Positions 63,813 to 64,000 of a DNA stretch of 64,000 nt are shown here, in pieces. Origin of the DNA: Xenopus tropicalis (lineage: Eukaryota; Chordata; Amphibia; Anura; Pipidae); the NCBI RefSeq assembly GCF_000004195.4, contig NC_030677.2, forward strand, positions 45,695,142 through 45,759,141. Reading direction: 5' to 3'. How positions within the stretch are numbered: position 1 is the first letter of the stretch; the number at the start of each line of letters is the position of its first letter. The notes beneath the pieces were generated by a model. That model made no database searches and had not been told where the DNA came from. It was given only the letters and a program-made list of their open reading frames with translations. The position numbers and the translations under genes are program-made.

Positions 63813-64000
63813 TGCAGGTGTGGGATCTGTTATCCAGGGGTCTTTATGTAATTTGGATCTCCGCTGCAAAAACCGCAACTTCTTAGAAACACAATAGAAT
63901 TTCTTGTCCAACAACATGGACATATGGTAGTTTAATTAACATAAAGTACAGGTATGGGACCTGTTATCCAGAATGCTCAGCATCTGGAGTTTTCAGGATA
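63813..64000. repeat. Two TACAGGTAT-family ends at the window edge
   Basis: TGCAGGTGTGGGATCTGTTA at 63813 is a truncated copy. TACAGGTATGGGACCTGTTA at 63947 begins another that runs out of the window. Confidence 0.65.

Larger units (their letters stand above)
10595..64000 (-). other. tenm3: tenm3 (teneurin-3) gene, 3' part; 5' part lies beyond the window
   Basis: Eleven coding exons on the minus strand join in frame into the C-terminal ~1580 residues of a teneurin, a type II transmembrane adhesion protein of the vertebrate nervous system that acts at the cell surface in axon targeting and synapse partner choice. The joined product runs NHL beta-propeller, YD-repeat shell with RHS core, then the Tox-GHH-like C-terminus with the TCAP peptide. 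The tail [15 protein letters not shown]...SEIGKR matches the teneurin-3 form as I remember it; teneurin-2 has RVQGYEGYYVLPV and NEMGKR, and teneurin-4 has RVQGYDGFFVISV. All junctions are GT-AG and no exon carries a stop or frameshift, so the locus looks functional. The left limit is a predicted cleavage site. The true 5' end, promoter, signal anchor and EGF repeats are outside the window. Confidence 0.95.
58327..64000 (-). other. tenm3: tenm3 intron, runs past the window edge
   Basis: At least 5.7 kb with no further teneurin exon: no frame resembling the preceding propeller or Ig-like segment appears. It contains a TTAA-type MITE (58713-59303), a TA microsatellite (61243-61285) and TACAGGTAT-family copies (61846-62162, 63813-63890, and one starting at 63947 that is cut by the edge). 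Confidence 0.85.

Noticed and set aside
58327..64000. A further upstream tenm3 exon
   Set aside because: No frame resembling the preceding teneurin segment was seen on the minus strand. A very short exon could still be missed.

Overview
This window is animal genomic DNA, almost certainly from a Xenopus frog. It holds the 3' half of one large gene, teneurin-3 (tenm3), on the minus strand. Eleven coding exons can be placed between 11418 and 58326. Every junction has an AG acceptor and a GT donor, and all codon phases agree: 4742 coding bases, which is 2 bases of a split codon plus 1580 codons including the TAA stop. The paralogue call rests mainly on the C-terminal peptide ([19 protein letters not shown]... 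ending SEIGKR). I recall this as the TCAP-3 form, distinct from the TENM1, TENM2 and TENM4 tails. The upstream exons (signal anchor, EGF repeats, Ig-like and first propeller blades) lie beyond base 64000. The Xenopus call rests on repeat families I recognise from frog genomes: TTAA-flanked MITEs starting AAAGGAGAACTAAACCC or AAAGGGGTGGTTGACC, the TACAGGTATGGGACC family, and hAT elements with CAGTGTCGGACTGG ends. I cannot tell X. laevis from X. tropicalis.

Layout from left to right, which is 3' to 5' for the gene. Bases 1-10.6 kb are non-coding 3' flank full of DNA-transposon remnants. About 10.6-11.4 kb is the 3' UTR, with one AATAAA on the minus strand. Bases 11.4-20.2 kb carry three exons: the C-terminal Tox-GHH-like/TCAP domain, a linker exon, and the 1.6-kb YD-shell/RHS-core exon. 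Bases 21.9-27.3 kb carry three YD-repeat exons. A 12.2-kb intron follows. Bases 39.5-43.2 kb carry three exons spanning the last NHL propeller blades and the start of the YD shell, with an 18-copy, 44-bp minisatellite in the intron between two of them. An 11.9-kb intron then leads to a 21-nt microexon at 55066-55086 (RNKDFRH, the propeller splice insert). The last exon in the window is at 58077-58326, followed by at least 5.7 kb of intron.

The exons together encode about 1580 residues of extracellular teneurin: NHL beta-propeller, YD-repeat barrel with RHS core, then the antibiotic-binding-domain-like and Tox-GHH-like C-terminus. Teneurin-3 is a type II membrane adhesion protein of neurons that pairs with itself and with latrophilins. 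No other protein-coding or RNA gene is supported. No new gene system was found. The most interesting items are the microexon with its neighbouring splice signals, a NAGNAG acceptor that adds a second switch at the same protein site, the ordered minisatellite, and a set of nested transposons. Within that set, three copies of one old repeat are each broken by a different younger element, so each copy serves as an empty-site control for the others.
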